5,714 bases of DNA from NCBI GenBank assembly GCA_031286245.1, contig JAITUO010000004.1, positions 1 through 5,714 on the forward strand, in the 5' to 3' direction. The DNA comes from Coriobacteriales bacterium. GTDB taxonomy: Bacteria > Actinomycetota > Coriobacteriia > Coriobacteriales > UBA8131. The translations under genes were made by a program, and so were the position numbers. This document shows positions 1 to 5,714 of the stretch, one piece after another. The stretch's first letter is position 1, and each line of letters opens with the position of its first letter. Below the pieces are notes generated by a model. It worked only from the letters and a program-made list of their open reading frames with translations, was not told where the DNA came from and ran no database searches.

Positions 1-1371
1 CTCGGTGTATACGAAGGTGTTGGTGTTACCGATCTCACCCTGCTGGTAACCTGCCAGGTTCAACATATCCGAAACTGCCTTGGCTGCTCCTTTGGTACCC
101 CAGCCATTGCGCACATCCACGACAAACTCGGAGCATTGCTCACGCGATAAGATACCGCCGTTGTCATCAACAGTACCATCGGGTTTGTAGCTGTCTGGGG
201 TAATGCCACCAAAAGCTGGTGCTAAATCTATATCTTCAAAACTAGGGAATTCGCCTCTAGCGACTGCTGTGATCAGGGTGTTCCAACTGCTCTGGCGGAC
301 AATTTCGAATGAGATACCATCGATGTCCTGGGAATAAGCTGGCACTGTATATGTATGGATGTCGTATTCATGGATGCCCCTGAATGTCATGGCTAGAGAC
401 AATATATCATTTGTCGTCATATTCGAATAAACTACTCTTGTGATTGCATCGACGGTACTCACAATAGTGGCCGGATCGGAGTTCAAGGTCTGTTTAGCTA
501 ACGCCTGTAGGAAGGTGCGTTGGTTGGCTTGGCGTTGGTAATCGTACAAACCATAACTGCGTGTACGAACAAAAGTCAAGGCCTGCTCACCATCTAAGAC
601 CTGGCCACCCGGAGAAAGAATAGATGGGCCGGCTTGATAATCATCAATTGCAAACGGCACATCAACATAGACTCCACCGATACTATCGACCATGGTTTTG
701 AAGCCATCAAAATTGATCACGACAAAGTAGGCAATGTCAACACCCGCGAACTCGGAGACCGCATCAGCCGCAAAAGACACTCCACTGGTATCTTCAGAGC
801 GATAGCCATTCAGATATCTGGAATGCTCCATTTCGCCATATACATATGCCGCGTTGATCTTGTCATTGCCATATCCTGGCAATGATACCCGGATATCGCG
901 TGGTATAGAGATCATGGCGATCTTCTTCAAACCGGGATCGACATAAACAAGGATTATCGTATCCGTTCGGGAAACGCTCTCATAACTATCGAGACCAAGC
1001 AATAACATGAAAAAAGGATCCATCGGTTTCTCTGGTGCTACGAAAACGCCACTAAAAGCCTCTCCTTTCAGATCCTGTATCGTGCCGTCAGGCCGGATTA
1101 TCAGCTGGCTGTCCCAATGCGGTTCTAGAACCAGTTTGTAAGCTGAAGCGGCAGTACCGACCGCAAGCAGGGCTGCCGCTAAAACCACACTGAGAATTCT
1201 TGTGACGATTTTGTTGCGCTGGCGCTTGGCACGGATTTTTGTATAGTGCTCTGCAGAGAGCTCGCGCGAAAGGTCGGTGACATCAGAATATACCGCTGAA
1301 CGCGCTGCTATCAGATTGACCTCGCTGGGTTTTTTTCGACTCTTCTTTTTTGATATCGCACCAGTAGCCAT
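1..1371 (-). CDS. LCP (LytR-CpsA-Psr) family cell-wall glycopolymer transferase with C-terminal LytR_C domain, 3' end missing
   Basis: Seen: 457 codons are open from ATG at 1371 to the left window edge without a stop. A basic cytoplasmic stretch (about residues 1-53, Lys/Arg-rich) precedes one membrane helix (about 55-79). The LCP catalytic domain follows: LLLGLDS (123-129), RTDT (135-138), SIPRD (155-159), KINAAY (171-176), a VDSIGGVYVDVPF stretch (228-240), LDGEQALTFVRTR (259-271) and DYQRQANQR (277-285). From about residue 412 a LytR_C-like module begins with VVDVRNGWGTKGAA (417-430) and is still running at the edge. Known: LCP enzymes move teichoic acid, capsule or arabinogalactan-type polymers from undecaprenyl pyrophosphate carriers to peptidoglycan on the outer membrane face, using metal-binding Asp and pyrophosphate-binding Arg residues. 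Older annotations call them LytR 'transcriptional regulators', which is misleading. An AAAGGAG ribosome site 9 bases upstream fixes the start. The polymer attached cannot be told. It sits 173 bases behind murA and may have its own promoter. Confidence 0.93.
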   Translation of the reverse strand, partial: MATGAISKKKSRKKPSEVNLIAARSAVYSDVTDLSRELSAEHYTKIRAKRQRNKIVTRILSVVLAAALLAVGTAASAYKLVLEPHWDSQLIIRPDGTIQDLKGEAFSGVFVAPEKPMDPFFMLLLGLDSYESVSRTDTIILVYVDPGLKKIAMISIPRDIRVSLPGYGNDKINAAYVYGEMEHSRYLNGYRSEDTSGVSFAADAVSEFAGVDIAYFVVINFDGFKTMVDSIGGVYVDVPFAIDDYQAGPSILSPGGQVLDGEQALTFVRTRSYGLYDYQRQANQRTFLQALAKQTLNSDPATIVSTVDAITRVVYSNMTTNDILSLAMTFRGIHEYDIHTYTVPAYSQDIDGISFEIVRQSSWNTLITAVARGEFPSFEDIDLAPAFGGITPDSYKPDGTVDDNGGILSREQCSEFVVDVRNGWGTKGAAKAVSDMLNLAGYQQGEIGNTNTFVYTE

Positions 1372-1380
1372 GCCCTGTTA

Positions 1381-1387
1381 CTCCTTT
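1381..1387 (-). promoter_or_regulatory. Ribosome binding site of the LCP gene
   Basis: The minus strand reads AAAGGAG, 9 bases before the ATG at 1371. It is the clearest Shine-Dalgarno match in the window and decides the start codon. Confidence 0.8.
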
Positions 1388-1400
1388 ATTTGGTGAAACT

Positions 1401-1436
1401 CTCGATATCTGCCTGTTTGTCCTGTATTTGATCGAG
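1401..1436. repeat. Short inverted repeat in the LCP-gene leader
   Basis: CTCGAT at 1401-1406 and ATCGAG at 1431-1436 are perfect 6-base inverted arms with 24 bases between them, just upstream of the LCP ribosome site. The spacer holds two near-identical short direct copies (CCTGTTT and CCTGTAT). This could be a weak leader hairpin or a binding site, but arms this short also arise by chance. Confidence 0.25.
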
Positions 1437-1508
1437 TCATCTAATCTTAGCTGAAGCTCTCAAAGCATGCTGGCCTTGTTTTATTGTTGTTACACTTAGT
1501 TGTTTGTG

Positions 1509-1532
1509 GGGATAGAGTAAAGCTCTGATCCC
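1509..1532 (-). terminator. Imperfect hairpin after murA, possible terminator without U-tract
   Basis: Twelve bases after the murA stop the minus strand can fold GGGAT, a bulged C, then AGAG, loop CTTTA, CTCT and ATCCC: nine base pairs with one bulge. No run of T follows on either strand (the minus-strand tail begins CACAAACAAC), so it is not a classical intrinsic terminator. The position at the end of the ECF-murA unit fits a weak terminator or a 3'-end stabilising stem. The rest of the 173-base gap shows no convincing -35/-10 pair that I can defend. Confidence 0.35.
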
Positions 1533-1544
1533 AGAAAGCATAGG

Positions 1545-2807
1545 TTACTCTCGCCAGATGCTGGCACCTATGGCTGACAGCTTTTCAACAAAGCATTCGT
1601 AGCCACGGTCAATATGCTCAGTCACAGTGACACGGGTTTCTCCTTCGGCTGCCAAGCCAGCCAAAACCAAAGCTGCGCCTCCCCTCAAGTCAGAGGACTT
1701 GACGGTGTTGCCAAACAGTCTGTCAACCCCAGCGATATAGGCAAAGTGTCCCTTGGTCTGGATATTTGCACCCATTGACACCAAGTCATCAACGTGCTGG
1801 AAGCGGTTCTCAAAGATGTTTTCAGCAATCATTGACTGGCCTGAAGCCAGGCTGTCCAACACCATGAATTGAGGCTGCAGGTCGGTGGGAAATCCCGGAA
1901 AGGGCAGTGTCTGAATATCAACCGACTCTATCTGGGTGGTACGCTTGACTGTGACTGAGTGTCCGGTTTTCTCCACATTAATACCCATCGCTGCCAGTTT
2001 GTCCAAGGCTGTTGCCAGATATAGGGGGTCGATTCCTTCAACCGTCAGGGGGCCACCCAGCAAGGCGCCTGCCACCAGATAAGTCCCGGACTCGATACGG
2101 TCACCAATCGTCGTGTATTCAGCGACTGGAGAGAGCTGGTCGACGCCATCGATACGGATGGTTGGACTGCCGGCACCAGCGATCTGGGCACCCATGGCGG
2201 TCAGGTAGTTGGCCAGGTCGGTGATCTCCGGTTCGCGTGCGGCGTTGTTGATCAAGGTTGTGCCTTTAGCCAGCACAGCAGCCATCATCAGGTTTTCGGT
2301 GGCTCCAACGCTGGGGAACCGCAGATCGACTTGCGTGCCTTTGAGGCCGGCAGGAGCTTTGGCATAGATGTATTCGTTGTCGGTTTCGTACTGCATGCCA
2401 AGGGCTTCCAATGCAGTGAAATGGATGTCGAGCTGGCGTTCGCCAATCTTACAGCCACCCGGAACGGCTACCTGCGCCTGGTGGTAGCGTCCGAGCAAAG
2501 GCCCGAGGACAGCTATCGAGGCCCGCAGGCGCTGTACGAGATCGACCGGAGCGATATAACTGGTGATATTGGAGCTGTCAATCGTCAGATCAGATGGTCC
2601 AAATTCGGTATGCACCCCCAGGCGACTGAGCACCTCGCCCATCATCAAGACGTCTGAGATCATCGGCACATTATTGATGTGGGTTTTACCAGGTGCAAGG
2701 ATTGCAGCAGCCATCAGTTTGAGTACGGAGTTCTTGGCACCGTTGACAGTGATTGTGCCACTGAGCTGCCGACCACCTTGCACTATGATGTCTTTAGAGG
2801 TTTCCAT
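1545..2807 (-). CDS. murA: UDP-N-acetylglucosamine 1-carboxyvinyltransferase (MurA)
   Basis: MurA transfers enolpyruvate from phosphoenolpyruvate to UDP-GlcNAc in the cytoplasm, the committed step of peptidoglycan synthesis. Seen: 420 residues, the usual family length. The N-terminal NGAKN (22-26) carries the substrate-binding Lys25. RASIAVLGPLLGR (95-107) is followed by the mobile catalytic loop PGGCKIGER (116-124) with Cys119 and Arg124, matching E. coli Cys115 and Arg120. PGFPTDLQPQ (304-313) carries Asp309 (E. coli Asp305). Further matches are FENRFQHV (332-339), DLRGGAALVLAGL (373-385) with Arg375, and HIDRGYE (398-404) with Arg401. All active-site residues I can check are present. The cysteine predicts sensitivity to fosfomycin, by family knowledge. 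One change from the usual GxRPxD motif is Gln125 in place of Pro. The frame stays open upstream to 3236, but the MurA fold starts at METSKD and the upstream part only shadows ecfS. The ATG lies 14 bases after the ecfS stop with no good ribosome site, suggesting translational coupling. Confidence 0.97.
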   Translation of the reverse strand: METSKDIIVQGGRQLSGTITVNGAKNSVLKLMAAAILAPGKTHINNVPMISDVLMMGEVLSRLGVHTEFGPSDLTIDSSNITSYIAPVDLVQRLRASIAVLGPLLGRYHQAQVAVPGGCKIGERQLDIHFTALEALGMQYETDNEYIYAKAPAGLKGTQVDLRFPSVGATENLMMAAVLAKGTTLINNAAREPEITDLANYLTAMGAQIAGAGSPTIRIDGVDQLSPVAEYTTIGDRIESGTYLVAGALLGGPLTVEGIDPLYLATALDKLAAMGINVEKTGHSVTVKRTTQIESVDIQTLPFPGFPTDLQPQFMVLDSLASGQSMIAENIFENRFQHVDDLVSMGANIQTKGHFAYIAGVDRLFGNTVKSSDLRGGAALVLAGLAAEGETRVTVTEHIDRGYECFVEKLSAIGASIWRE

Positions 2808-2821
2808 ATTCGTAGATAATT

Positions 2822-3685
2822 CTATTCTTGGCTGCCAGGTTTTACAAGTTGCTGCGCTGACTGCGACTCCTGGACGGAGGTTGGCTGCATCTGGCCGACT
2901 ACTGCTGGCAGTACCTGGCCGATACCGTATTTTGCTTTGATTCGGACAAACTTCGTCGTCCATGGCAGATAGATCAGCCAGAGGAAAGCCACCGTTGAAA
3001 CAATGTGCATAAACCCGTAAGAGAGTCCGGCGATGTAGATAGCGATGATTCCTTCCACAGTCGAAGCACCTATGAAACCAAAGGCGGAATATGAATCCAT
3101 CACAGTATTGTAGGTTAAAGACATGATGGCTCCGAATATACAGACCTGCCAGCGATTCATTGTCCATTTCTGACCTGCGACAGCTCCGGAGACATATCCC
3201 ATCAAACCCCATAAATACATCTGCCAGGGGGTCCAAGGCCCTTGTCCTAAAAAGAGATTGGAGACAATGGCAATCAGAGCACCGGTCATGAAGCCGCTTC
3301 GCTTGCCAAAACCTAAGCCGGCAATGATCACGATTGCACTGACCGGGGTCAAATAAAAAATCGGGGTCATCAAGATACGCAGGGCGACAGCAATGGCAGA
3401 CATCACAACTATCGGCATGATGTCACGTGGTTTGACTCCGGCACTCTCGAAGCGCAGGAAGAAGGGAACCAAAGCGACCAGGGCGACCAGGGCACTGAGC
3501 AGAGTGGTCTGCCTGACACCAAAGATTATTGATGCAAACAACACAACCGGTACGATGATCAGGAGGACCGGCTCAAAGATGTCCAGGAAACGCGACATGG
3601 TACTCGGCTTGGAACTCAGAGCAATTGGTAGTGACCCGCCGGGTGTCAGAGGTTGGCTGACTGTAATGTCTGGCTCAGCTGACAT
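2822..3685 (-). CDS. ECF transporter S component (substrate-binding membrane protein), substrate unknown
   Basis: This is the membrane protein that binds a vitamin or similar micronutrient and docks on the EcfT-EcfA module. Seen: 287 residues from ATG 3685. A polar N-terminus (1-33) is followed by hydrophobic segments at about 38-57, 60-78, 88-108, 115-126, 131-147, 153-170, 180-195 and 208-240, then a Gln-rich soluble tail (about 262-287). The strongest family mark is SNLFLGQGPWTPWQ (142-155) followed by WGLMGYVSG (159-167), typical of a class annotated only as 'ECF transporter S component'. The RFE at 78-80 and the early hydrophobic pair also fit that class. The neighbours support the role: ecfA overlaps upstream and ecfT precedes it. 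The start is uncertain. ATG 3697 would add four residues, but the GGGGG at 3698-3702 touches it, whereas that run is 12 bases from ATG 3685. The frame is open to 3844, but that part overlaps ecfA. Confidence 0.88.
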   Translation of the reverse strand: MSAEPDITVSQPLTPGGSLPIALSSKPSTMSRFLDIFEPVLLIIVPVVLFASIIFGVRQTTLLSALVALVALVPFFLRFESAGVKPRDIMPIVVMSAIAVALRILMTPIFYLTPVSAIVIIAGLGFGKRSGFMTGALIAIVSNLFLGQGPWTPWQMYLWGLMGYVSGAVAGQKWTMNRWQVCIFGAIMSLTYNTVMDSYSAFGFIGASTVEGIIAIYIAGLSYGFMHIVSTVAFLWLIYLPWTTKFVRIKAKYGIGQVLPAVVGQMQPTSVQESQSAQQLVKPGSQE

Positions 3686-5450
3686 AAGGATAGACATCCC
3701 CCAGGCGGATACAGCCTGGTAAGCTTTCACGGGTAATACGGTAGATGACAGTAGTGTAAAACAGATTGCCAGCAAAAAAGTCATGTACAGGACCTGTGCC
3801 AACCAGCGAACCATTAAAAAGCATACTGCATTCGTCGGAGACATTGGCTACAAAGTCCAAGTCGTGGCTGACAATCACAATCGCATGCCCCTCATTGGCA
3901 AGGTCGCGCAGGATGAATAACAGCTCGGCTTTGGTGAAGGCATCAAGTCCTTTGGTCGGTTCGTCCAGTAACAGCAGCTGAGGTTTAACCAACAAGAGTT
4001 TAGCCAGTGCTGCTTTCTGCTGCTCTCCTCCGGAAAGGTCATATGGATGGCGGTCCTCCAAGCCGGTGAGCGCCAGTCGCTTGACCCAGTAGTCGACCTC
4101 TTCACGCTGGTAACTGCCACCCCGACCATCGTCTGATAATTCGTCAAGCAGGTTATTTTGCGTGAACAGGGCTTTGGGATCCTGTGGTAAGACAGCACTG
4201 ACCAGGCCAGCAGCGCGTTTAAGCTTGCCACGTTGCGGCTTACGGATGCCAGCCAGGATCGCCATCAGGGTGGATTTTCCACTGGCATTCGAGCCGACGA
4301 TGCCGCTGATACGCCCCGCATAGAGATCTAAGCTGAGCTCTCTTAACACCAGCGGAGACTGGCGGGCATAGGCAAACCAGAGGTGCCTGGCAGAGAGCAG
4401 TACCTGACGGTTTGACATGGCTGGCTTGGTGGGTATGGCTGGCTTGGCTGGTACTGCTGGTACGGCTGGCTTGGTGGGTACGGCTGGTACGGCTGGCTTG
4501 GCGGGTACGGCTGGACTGGCAGTCGGTGTTTCGATCGGAGTGGCTGATGACCCGGTTTTCTCCCCATTATGTGTTCCATTGATAGCTGTCTCAGAAGTTG
4601 CCACCAGGCGTTTGATCAGCCATTCACGGCCATCGCGGACTGTCAATGGCAGTGGACGACAGCTTGGATCAACCAAATGAGCCAGTTGTGTAGCGGAAGG
4701 CAAAGCCGGCAGGTAGTTGTGGTAATCGTTGATACATTTTTCGATGAAGGACTGAAAACTGCCGGAGAAACTGACTGTGCGATCGGCGATGAAGATGACC
4801 TGGTCGGTCAGTGGAGCGACCTCTTCGAGGTCATGGGTGATGATGACGACAGTGATACCGAGCTCTTGATTGACACGGTATAAGGCGTTGATGAACTCCT
4901 TGGTGGCCAGAGGGTCTAGCTGTGAAGTCGGCTCGTCGAGTAGGAGCAGGCGTGGCTGCATGACCATGATCGCCGCCAGGTTCAGGAGCTGTTTTTGTCC
5001 TCCGGAGAGTTCGCTGGTCCGCATCTCAAACCAAGATGTGATGCCAAAGAAACTGGCTGTCTCAGCGATCCGGCGATGCATTTCCTCGGGAGTGGTTCCC
5101 AGGTTTTCCAGCCCGAAAGCCAGCTCGTGCCAGACAGTGTCAGTGACGATTTGGGAAGCAGGATCTTGTAAGACATAACCTACCCGGATTGATGTCGCAC
5201 CGATCTGTGACTCTTCGTAGCTGACCTGTTCACCATAGATGCGTACAATGCCGCTACGCAAGCCCAGTGGTGCCAACTCGGGTTTCAAGTTTGTCAGCAG
5301 AGTGCTTTTGCCGCTGCCGGTCATGCCAGCCAGGATTACAAAACTGCCCTCTTCGATTCGCAGATTAATGTCACGCAACGCCTGGTATGGTTCGCTTTCG
5401 GCAAACCCAGGATACGAGAATGCAAAATCTAGAATTTCGATAGCCGCCAT
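3675..5450 (-). CDS. ecfA: Fused energy-coupling factor ATPase (EcfA1-EcfA2 in one chain)
   Basis: This cytoplasmic ATPase powers the ECF importer. Seen: 591 residues holding two complete ABC domains. The first has Tyr13 in FSYPG, Walker A GMTGSGKST (42-50), Q-loop Gln95, signature LSGGQKQ (148-154), Walker B LLLLDEP (168-174) with Glu173, and His206. The second has Walker A GSNASGKST (386-394), Q-loop Gln423, signature LSGGEQQ (472-478), Walker B LLLLDEP (492-498) with Glu497, and His529. Both sites therefore look active. Between them a region of about 100 residues ends in a Val-Pro-Ala/Lys-Pro-Ala repeat (315-344). Known: many ECF modules use two separate proteins, EcfA and EcfA'; fusions like this occur in several Gram-positive lineages. 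Ecf importers drive uptake by ATP hydrolysis that topples the S protein. The start overlaps the ecfT end by 22 bases and has an AAGGGGGG ribosome site. The stop overlaps the start of ecfS. A general multi-drug ABC ATPase is unlikely given these neighbours. Confidence 0.95.
   Translation of the reverse strand: MAAIEILDFAFSYPGFAESEPYQALRDINLRIEEGSFVILAGMTGSGKSTLLTNLKPELAPLGLRSGIVRIYGEQVSYEESQIGATSIRVGYVLQDPASQIVTDTVWHELAFGLENLGTTPEEMHRRIAETASFFGITSWFEMRTSELSGGQKQLLNLAAIMVMQPRLLLLDEPTSQLDPLATKEFINALYRVNQELGITVVIITHDLEEVAPLTDQVIFIADRTVSFSGSFQSFIEKCINDYHNYLPALPSATQLAHLVDPSCRPLPLTVRDGREWLIKRLVATSETAINGTHNGEKTGSSATPIETPTASPAVPAKPAVPAVPTKPAVPAVPAKPAIPTKPAMSNRQVLLSARHLWFAYARQSPLVLRELSLDLYAGRISGIVGSNASGKSTLMAILAGIRKPQRGKLKRAAGLVSAVLPQDPKALFTQNNLLDELSDDGRGGSYQREEVDYWVKRLALTGLEDRHPYDLSGGEQQKAALAKLLLVKPQLLLLDEPTKGLDAFTKAELLFILRDLANEGHAIVIVSHDLDFVANVSDECSMLFNGSLVGTGPVHDFFAGNLFYTTVIYRITRESLPGCIRLGDVYPYVS
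4419..4508 (-). repeat. Tandem repeat coding for a Pro-Ala-Val-Lys linker inside ecfA
   Basis: Residues 315-344 of the ATPase read as units VPAKPA, VPAVPTKPA, VPAVPAKPA and IPTKPA, meaning 27-base units with shortened 18-base ones at each end. DNA copies are nearly identical (GGTACGGCTGGCTTGG recurs on the plus strand). All unit lengths are multiples of three, so copy-number change would keep the reading frame. The peptide should be extended and rather stiff, spacing the two ATPase halves. The repeat also creates a spurious Gly/Ala-rich open frame on the plus strand. Confidence 0.85.
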
Positions 5451-5714
5451 TTTAGTCGGATCCCCCCTTCATATACTATGGGGAAGATGGCAAATCCCAA
5501 AAAGGTCAGATATAACCAGGGTGCAGCAAAACCAGTGATCAGTGGATAAAACAGGAAGTCAGCCATGATAAACACTGCTCCAACGATGGCTACGATAAGT
5601 AAGCCAGCCATTATCATCAACAACACACCGTCGCGGAAAGACCAGGTTAACGGTAGATAGGAGCTGCGGCGGGTTGATCCATAAGCACGCGCTCGCATTG
5701 AAGCAGCTGTCGTC
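5429..5714 (-). CDS. ecfT: EcfT-type transmembrane scaffold of the ECF transporter, C-terminal part only
   Basis: The gene enters from the right edge, with 94 residues plus the stop inside the window. Seen: the fragment begins TTAASMRARAYGSTRR, which matches the cytoplasmic coupling-helix motif of EcfT proteins (usually written SMxARGYG, followed by an Arg-rich turn). Two hydrophobic segments follow at about fragment residues 29-51 and 64-82, and a basic end (IRLKWRLSKF). Known: EcfT joins the S protein to the ATPases through two short Ala-Arg-Gly-type motifs that sit in grooves of the EcfA subunits. Here the third residue of that motif is Ala (A-R-A). The stop lies 22 bases inside ecfA, so the two are co-translated in different frames. 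The ATG at 5698 is internal, because the frame runs on upstream without a stop to the edge. The fragment is short, so the family call leans on the motif and on the neighbouring ecfA and ecfS. Confidence 0.8.
   Translation of the reverse strand, partial: TTAASMRARAYGSTRRSSYLPLTWSFRDGVLLMIMAGLLIVAIVGAVFIMADFLFYPLITGFAAPWLYLTFLGFAIFPIVYEGGIRLKWRLSKF
5461..5468 (-). promoter_or_regulatory. Ribosome binding site of ecfA, inside the ecfT coding end
   Basis: The minus strand reads AGGGGGGA, ending 10 bases before the ATG at 5450. The G-run can pair with the CCCC just upstream, so it may be partly hidden (see the hairpin entry). Confidence 0.6.
5462..5485 (-). promoter_or_regulatory. Hairpin that would bury the ecfA ribosome binding site
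   Basis: On the minus strand UUCCC and CAUA form the left arm, GUA the loop, then UAUG, two unpaired A and GGGGG. That gives seven Watson-Crick pairs and up to two G-U pairs. The G-run is the ecfA Shine-Dalgarno. Ribosomes finishing ecfT would unfold it, which would tie ecfA translation to ecfT. Seen as sequence complementarity only; whether it folds in the cell is inference. Confidence 0.4.

Noticed and set aside
1449..1471. Small palindromes AGCTGAAGCT and AGCATGCT in the murA-LCP gap
   Set aside because: Four-base arms are expected by chance in a gap this size and they are not spaced like a known operator.
1372..1544. Promoter for the LCP gene (for example TAAGAT on the minus strand at about 1448-1443)
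   Set aside because: No acceptable -35 box lies 16-18 bases upstream, so I cannot support a sigma-70-type promoter, although an independent start here remains possible.
2808..3236. 143-residue N-terminal extension of MurA in the same open frame
   Set aside because: The translation is low-complexity out-of-frame reading of ecfS (Cys/Arg/His-rich, no MurA similarity). MurA normally begins as METSKDIIVQGG does here, and the resulting 420 residues match the family length.
3686..3844. 53-residue extension of the S protein containing a hydrophobic, signal-peptide-like stretch
   Set aside because: It overlaps the conserved end of the ecfA coding region by up to 170 bases, has no ribosome site before the ATG at 3844, and S proteins do not carry signal peptides. 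The hydrophobicity is a by-product of the other frame.
3675..4418. Separate translation of the second ABC domain from the internal ATG at 4418 (MSNRQVLL)
   Set aside because: No Shine-Dalgarno precedes it, since the upstream bases are the repeat, and the frame is continuous with the first domain. A fused protein is the simpler reading.
4419..4530. CRISPR-like or intergenic repeat array
   Set aside because: Units are adjacent with no unique spacers, multiples of three in length and in frame inside ecfA, so they are coding repeats.
4417..4680. Plus-strand Gly/Ala-rich open frame (GMAGLAGTAG-like repeats)
   Set aside because: It is the antisense of the proline linker repeat in ecfA; there is no ribosome site or known family, and it lies wholly inside a well-supported gene.

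Overview
The window carries five genes, all on the minus strand, so the biological order runs from high to low coordinates: the 3' end of ecfT (entering at the right edge), ecfA (two ABC ATPase halves fused in one chain), an ECF S component, murA, and an LCP-family (LytR-CpsA-Psr) gene cut by the left edge. The first four are tightly packed. ecfT/ecfA overlap by 22 bases, ecfA/ecfS overlap by about 11 bases, and ecfS and murA are 14 bases apart. This looks like one transcription unit whose promoter lies beyond position 5714. A 173-base gap (1372-1544) separates murA from the LCP gene. It holds an imperfect hairpin just after the murA stop and a good ribosome binding site for the LCP gene.

Functionally there are two modules. 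The first is an energy-coupling factor (ECF) micronutrient importer: EcfT membrane scaffold, fused EcfA1-EcfA2 ATPase, and a substrate-binding S protein of the 'GQGPWTPWQ' type whose vitamin is not evident from sequence. The second is envelope building. MurA performs the first committed step of peptidoglycan synthesis, and the LCP protein probably attaches a glycopolymer to finished peptidoglycan outside the membrane. What joins the modules is the placing of murA directly behind the importer genes.

Organism: a Gram-positive-type bacterium of roughly balanced base composition. The LCP protein, the ECF importer with fused ATPase halves and the S-protein type fit Firmicutes or Actinobacteria. 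The LCP N-terminus together with the fused EcfA reminds me of Coriobacteriia, but that is inference at modest confidence. MurA keeps the catalytic cysteine rather than the aspartate found in mycobacteria.

Nothing here looks like a mobile element, CRISPR array, RNA gene or defence system. I do not see an undescribed system. The points most worth checking are the proline-rich repeat linker joining the two ATPase halves, a hairpin that buries the ecfA ribosome binding site, the unknown substrate of the S protein, and the coupling of murA to a vitamin importer.
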